64,000 bases of DNA, taken from positions 868,001 through 932,000 of the forward strand of contig NZ_CP096203.1 in the NCBI RefSeq assembly GCF_023195755.1, written 5' to 3'. Each line of letters opens with the position of its first letter. Position 1 is the stretch's first letter. The notes beneath the pieces are model-generated. The model was not told the origin of the DNA and searched no databases. It was given only the letters and a program-made list of their open reading frames with translations. This stretch comes from Chryseobacterium nepalense (GTDB lineage: Bacteria; Bacteroidota; Bacteroidia; Flavobacteriales; Weeksellaceae). Below, piece by piece: positions 61,580 to 64,000 of the stretch. A program made the position numbers and the translations under genes.

Positions 61580-63430
61580 CTATTTCTTTGTTTCGACTCT
61601 TACCTCTCCGGTCGTTTTTCCGTCCGTATTATTCTTATTGATATTCACACTTCTGATGGATTCCGGTTTTAGGGCTTCCATCTGTTCTTTTGTGGATTCT
61701 TTCCCGTCAATATAAATCTTCAGTTCTTCAATACCTTTTGTATTTTTAAATCCTGAAGTAATAATAGATGTACCGTTGTTACTGAATTTTATATTATCGG
61801 CATTGATTTTTAATACCCGATCTCCGGGAACCGTTCTGAAGGTATTGCTATAAATAAAAGGTCTTCTTCCGCCTTCCAACGCTCTTCTTTCTGCTTCCAG
61901 TTTTGCCCTTTCACCTTCCAGCTTCGCTCTTTTTTCTTCCAGCCTTGCACGTTCTTTATCGAGCTTAGCTCTTTTTTTGGCAGTTGCAGCAGATTCTTTT
62001 GCTTTTTCTGAAGATCTGAAAGCCATATCGGATTCAGGAGTCCATTTCATATCTCCGGTAGTTTTAAATTTATAGACTTTAACTTTCGGGGCATCCGGGG
62101 GTGCGGGAACATCAGGAAATTCAATATTCATTTCCGGAATTTCAGGCATGTCAAATTCATATTTAAAATCTTTAACCTCCTTCAATACATCTTTAAATTC
62201 TTTGGAGTTAAAATACTCATCAAATTTCATATCTTTTCCATCGATTTTAATGACCATTGCAGAATTAAGAAAATCTTTAGAACTTGCTATTTTTCCGATT
62301 TCACCGGATAGTTTTCCGATCTCTTCAAGATTTTTATTGTATTCATTACTTTCCGGCTTAAAATTTTTCAGAGCCTCAGTTCTTTCCTGAATCTTTTTGC
62401 TCAGCTCGGCAATTTTCCTGTCATCATCTGATTTTCTGTATACTTTTGGAGTAACTATGGTTTTATTTTCAGATGATTTTGGAGAAATGGTGTCTTTTTT
62501 AACAATACTCTTATTTTCTTTTTTGATTTGAGAAACGGCCTTCTCAATCTCCATATTCGTTGCTTTAATTTCCTGGTTTTTAGCATTTACCAGATAAGCA
62601 AAAGCTACTGAAAATACAACCGGCAACGCAAAAATTCTACGCGCATACCCGAATTTTGTTTTAGGTTTTTGTAACATTTTTAATCGTTTTTTTAAATTAG
62701 AACTTAAAAACGGACTGGTGGCAGGCAACTGGTTTCCGGAAAAGTGGCTTGCTAAAAGCATCTGCGCAAATGCTTTGGTGTCCGATTGTTTTACGGCTTT
62801 TTTATCAGCCAGATATTCGTGAATTAAACTAATTTCTTTTTTAATGAGATGAAAGAACGGATTGAACCAGAAAACAGACGTAATAATTTCCATAAAGATT
62901 TTATCGAATGAATGTTTCTGTTCGATGTGAACCATTTCGTGTTTCAAAATCTGTTTTCCGACATCTGAATTCAACATAATTGAATTTTTCCAGAAAAGAT
63001 TTTTAAAGTATGAAAAAGGCGCTTCACTAAGGTTGGTATGGTAAAAGTTGATTCCGTCAAAGCTTTCCTTATGAAACTGACTTTTCAACCGGTGGATTCT
63101 GAAAATCCCGTAGATCAATCTTCCTAAAAAATAGAAAGAAACCAGCCCCAAAGCTGAAAAAATAATTCTAAAATAAGTGGAATCATGGGTTGCATTTTTA
63201 TTGTTAAAATTCTGTACGGTATCTATTAATTTATAGATATCATTACTCACCTCGATAGTAAAATCTTCAACTTTCACTAACGGCAGCAGCAGTGATATGA
63301 GCATCGCAGACAAAAGATAAAATCTGTTGTAGTGATGAAATGTCCTGTCTTTTAAAGACAATTTATAATACAAAAACATTACACCGGAACATAAAATAAC
63401 TTTCCCAAAATATAGAAGTACAGTTTCCAT
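61580..63430 (-). CDS. M56 (BlaR1-like) membrane metallopeptidase
   Basis: The 616-residue protein has four N-terminal membrane segments with the cytoplasmic/membrane zinc site HEMVHIEQKH and HEYLADKKAV, typical of M56. After about residue 265 a long, charged region follows (SEKAKESAATAKKRAKLDKE, then RARLEEKRAKLEGERAKLEA), a predicted coiled coil outside the membrane, and a C-terminal segment with ELKIYIDGKESTKEQ. In the BlaR1 system the enzyme senses a signal and cuts the repressor. There is no penicillin-binding domain, so the signal is unknown. It starts 6 bp after blaI. Confidence 0.88.
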   Translation of the reverse strand: METVLLYFGKVILCSGVMFLYYKLSLKDRTFHHYNRFYLLSAMLISLLLPLVKVEDFTIEVSNDIYKLIDTVQNFNNKNATHDSTYFRIIFSALGLVSFYFLGRLIYGIFRIHRLKSQFHKESFDGINFYHTNLSEAPFSYFKNLFWKNSIMLNSDVGKQILKHEMVHIEQKHSFDKIFMEIITSVFWFNPFFHLIKKEISLIHEYLADKKAVKQSDTKAFAQMLLASHFSGNQLPATSPFLSSNLKKRLKMLQKPKTKFGYARRIFALPVVFSVAFAYLVNAKNQEIKATNMEIEKAVSQIKKENKSIVKKDTISPKSSENKTIVTPKVYRKSDDDRKIAELSKKIQERTEALKNFKPESNEYNKNLEEIGKLSGEIGKIASSKDFLNSAMVIKIDGKDMKFDEYFNSKEFKDVLKEVKDFKYEFDMPEIPEMNIEFPDVPAPPDAPKVKVYKFKTTGDMKWTPESDMAFRSSEKAKESAATAKKRAKLDKERARLEEKRAKLEGERAKLEAERRALEGGRRPFIYSNTFRTVPGDRVLKINADNIKFSNNGTSIITSGFKNTKGIEELKIYIDGKESTKEQMEALKPESIRSVNINKNNTDGKTTGEVRVETKK

Positions 63431-63436
63431 AGCCTA

Positions 63437-63802
63437 TCAGTTTTTCTTTTTAAGTTCGTGCAGCAGCATTTCAAGATCTTCCACAGTCATCTCATTCTTT
63501 TCTACCAGAAATGAAACGGCGCTTTTATAAGAACCCTTGAAATAATTTTTAACCAGACTTTTTATTGTTTTTCCGGAGTACTGCTCTTTGGATACCAGTG
63601 GAAAATACTCATGCTGCCTTCCGTACACATGATAATCAACAAATTCTTTTTCCTTTAAAACTTTAAGAATTGTGGAAACGGTATTTGTATGAGGTTTCGG
63701 TTCGGGAAAAAGATCGAGGACATCTTTCAGAAATCCTTTTTCGAGTTTCCATAAATACTGCATTACCTGCTCTTCTGCTTTAGTTAACGTCTGAATTTTC
63801 AT
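63437..63802 (-). CDS. BlaI/MecI-family repressor
   Basis: This 121-residue winged-helix protein starts MKIQTLTKAEEQVMQYLWKL and has TVSTILKVLKEKEFVDYHVY (DNA recognition helix and wing) and the dimerisation helices near the C-terminus. An ATG at 63820 is in frame, but the family start fits 63802. It is paired with the M56 peptidase gene, as in BlaI-BlaR1 systems, where the peptidase inactivates the repressor. A palindromic TACAAATGTA overlaps its promoter. Confidence 0.9.
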   Translation of the reverse strand: MKIQTLTKAEEQVMQYLWKLEKGFLKDVLDLFPEPKPHTNTVSTILKVLKEKEFVDYHVYGRQHEYFPLVSKEQYSGKTIKSLVKNYFKGSYKSAVSFLVEKNEMTVEDLEMLLHELKKKN

Positions 63803-63865
63803 ACATTTTTCATTTATCATTGATTGTGATACGATTCAATTTCAATATCACTAAGAAATTAGTTA

Positions 63866-63875
63866 TACAAATGTA
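63866..63875. promoter_or_regulatory. BlaI/MecI-type operator TACAAATGTA
   Basis: The perfect TACA-N2-TGTA dyad agrees with the half-site sequence TACA/TGTA known for BlaI/MecI operators. It overlaps the -7 element of the blaI promoter. Confidence 0.65.
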
Positions 63876-63897
63876 GAAATATTTCCTGTCCAAACAA
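63868..63897 (-). promoter_or_regulatory. blaI promoter (TTG-N19-TACATTTG)
   Basis: On the minus strand TTG (63895-63897) is followed by 19 bp and TACATTTG (63868-63875), an exact consensus match, 65 bp before the blaI ATG. Confidence 0.75.
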
Positions 63898-64000
63898 CTA
63901 CTTTTTTAGTGATAACAAAGATTATTTCATAATTAACTGAAAATCAATGCTATAATTTTTATTAAAATTTGTTAAATTTTTAACTGCTGCAATTTATCAG

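Larger units (their letters stand above)
63846..63914. promoter_or_regulatory. Inverted TATCACTAA arms around the blaI promoter
   Basis: TATCACTAA (63846-63854) and TTAGTGATA (63906-63914) are perfect complements separated by 51 bp, with the blaI promoter and TACAAATGTA between them. The span looks like a regulator target. Confidence 0.5.

Overview
The window comes from a low-GC Bacteroidota chromosome, most likely a Chryseobacterium-like member of the Flavobacteriia. Supporting signs are a type IX secretion (type B) C-terminal sorting domain, two GLPGLI proteins, a DUF4476 protein, promoters of the TTG-N19-TAnnTTTG kind, weak or absent Shine-Dalgarno sites, and an intergenic element of a type I recall as frequent in Flavobacteriaceae. 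No rRNA, tRNA, CRISPR array, prophage or intact insertion sequence was seen. The left edge cuts glgC; the right edge lies in the control region of a BlaI/BlaR-type pair.

Layout. 1-3653 (minus) is a glycogen operon, glgB-glgA-glgC. 3872-12780 (plus) is a dense run: a starch-binding-like esterase, an M17 aminopeptidase, two ATP-grasp ligases, a second esterase, a YbdK/GCS2-type carboxylate-amine ligase, a class I glutamine amidotransferase and an unusual ATP-grasp-like protein. It meets cyanophycin synthetase (cphA, minus) head-on; cyanophycinase (cphB) and an isoaspartyl peptidase (iaaA) follow on plus. This 14-kb block is the most interesting part: a full make-and-degrade cyanophycin module next to a set of amide-bond-forming enzymes whose product is unknown. 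17626-18730 holds a YtxH-like protein and a methyltransferase, followed by a 21-bp tandem repeat array. 19079-23574 (minus) holds hisS-LRR protein-chrA and ssb-HRDC protein.

23781-27998 (plus) holds an HPP membrane protein with operator-like palindromes, a small zinc-finger-like protein, a TIGR01777 epimerase, nudK, two unknowns and a J-domain/KTSC fusion. 28266-34585 (minus) is a TetR-controlled RND efflux operon. 34768-38691 is a 1307-residue type IX secreted protein. 38726-46487 (minus) holds a CvfB-like protein, a DUF4476 protein, lpdA, two unknowns, a GT4 glycosyltransferase, a tiny membrane protein and recQ. 46642-48496 (plus) is kdsD-tatC. 48895-52505 carries M1 and M61 metallopeptidases, and 52771-52980 a double-glycine-leader peptide with its own promoter and terminator.

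53073-57768 holds a PBP4-type peptidase/sensor kinase pair, peptidase E, a TPR protein and a YdeI-like protein. 58148-59416 holds a transaldolase-family enzyme and a sugar O-acetyltransferase. 59508-63802 (minus) is a BlaI-BlaR(M56)-GLPGLI-GLPGLI series. Two related dispersed elements (48561-48626 and 57839-57953) occupy the longer gene-free gaps, the second with a 27-bp perfect hairpin.
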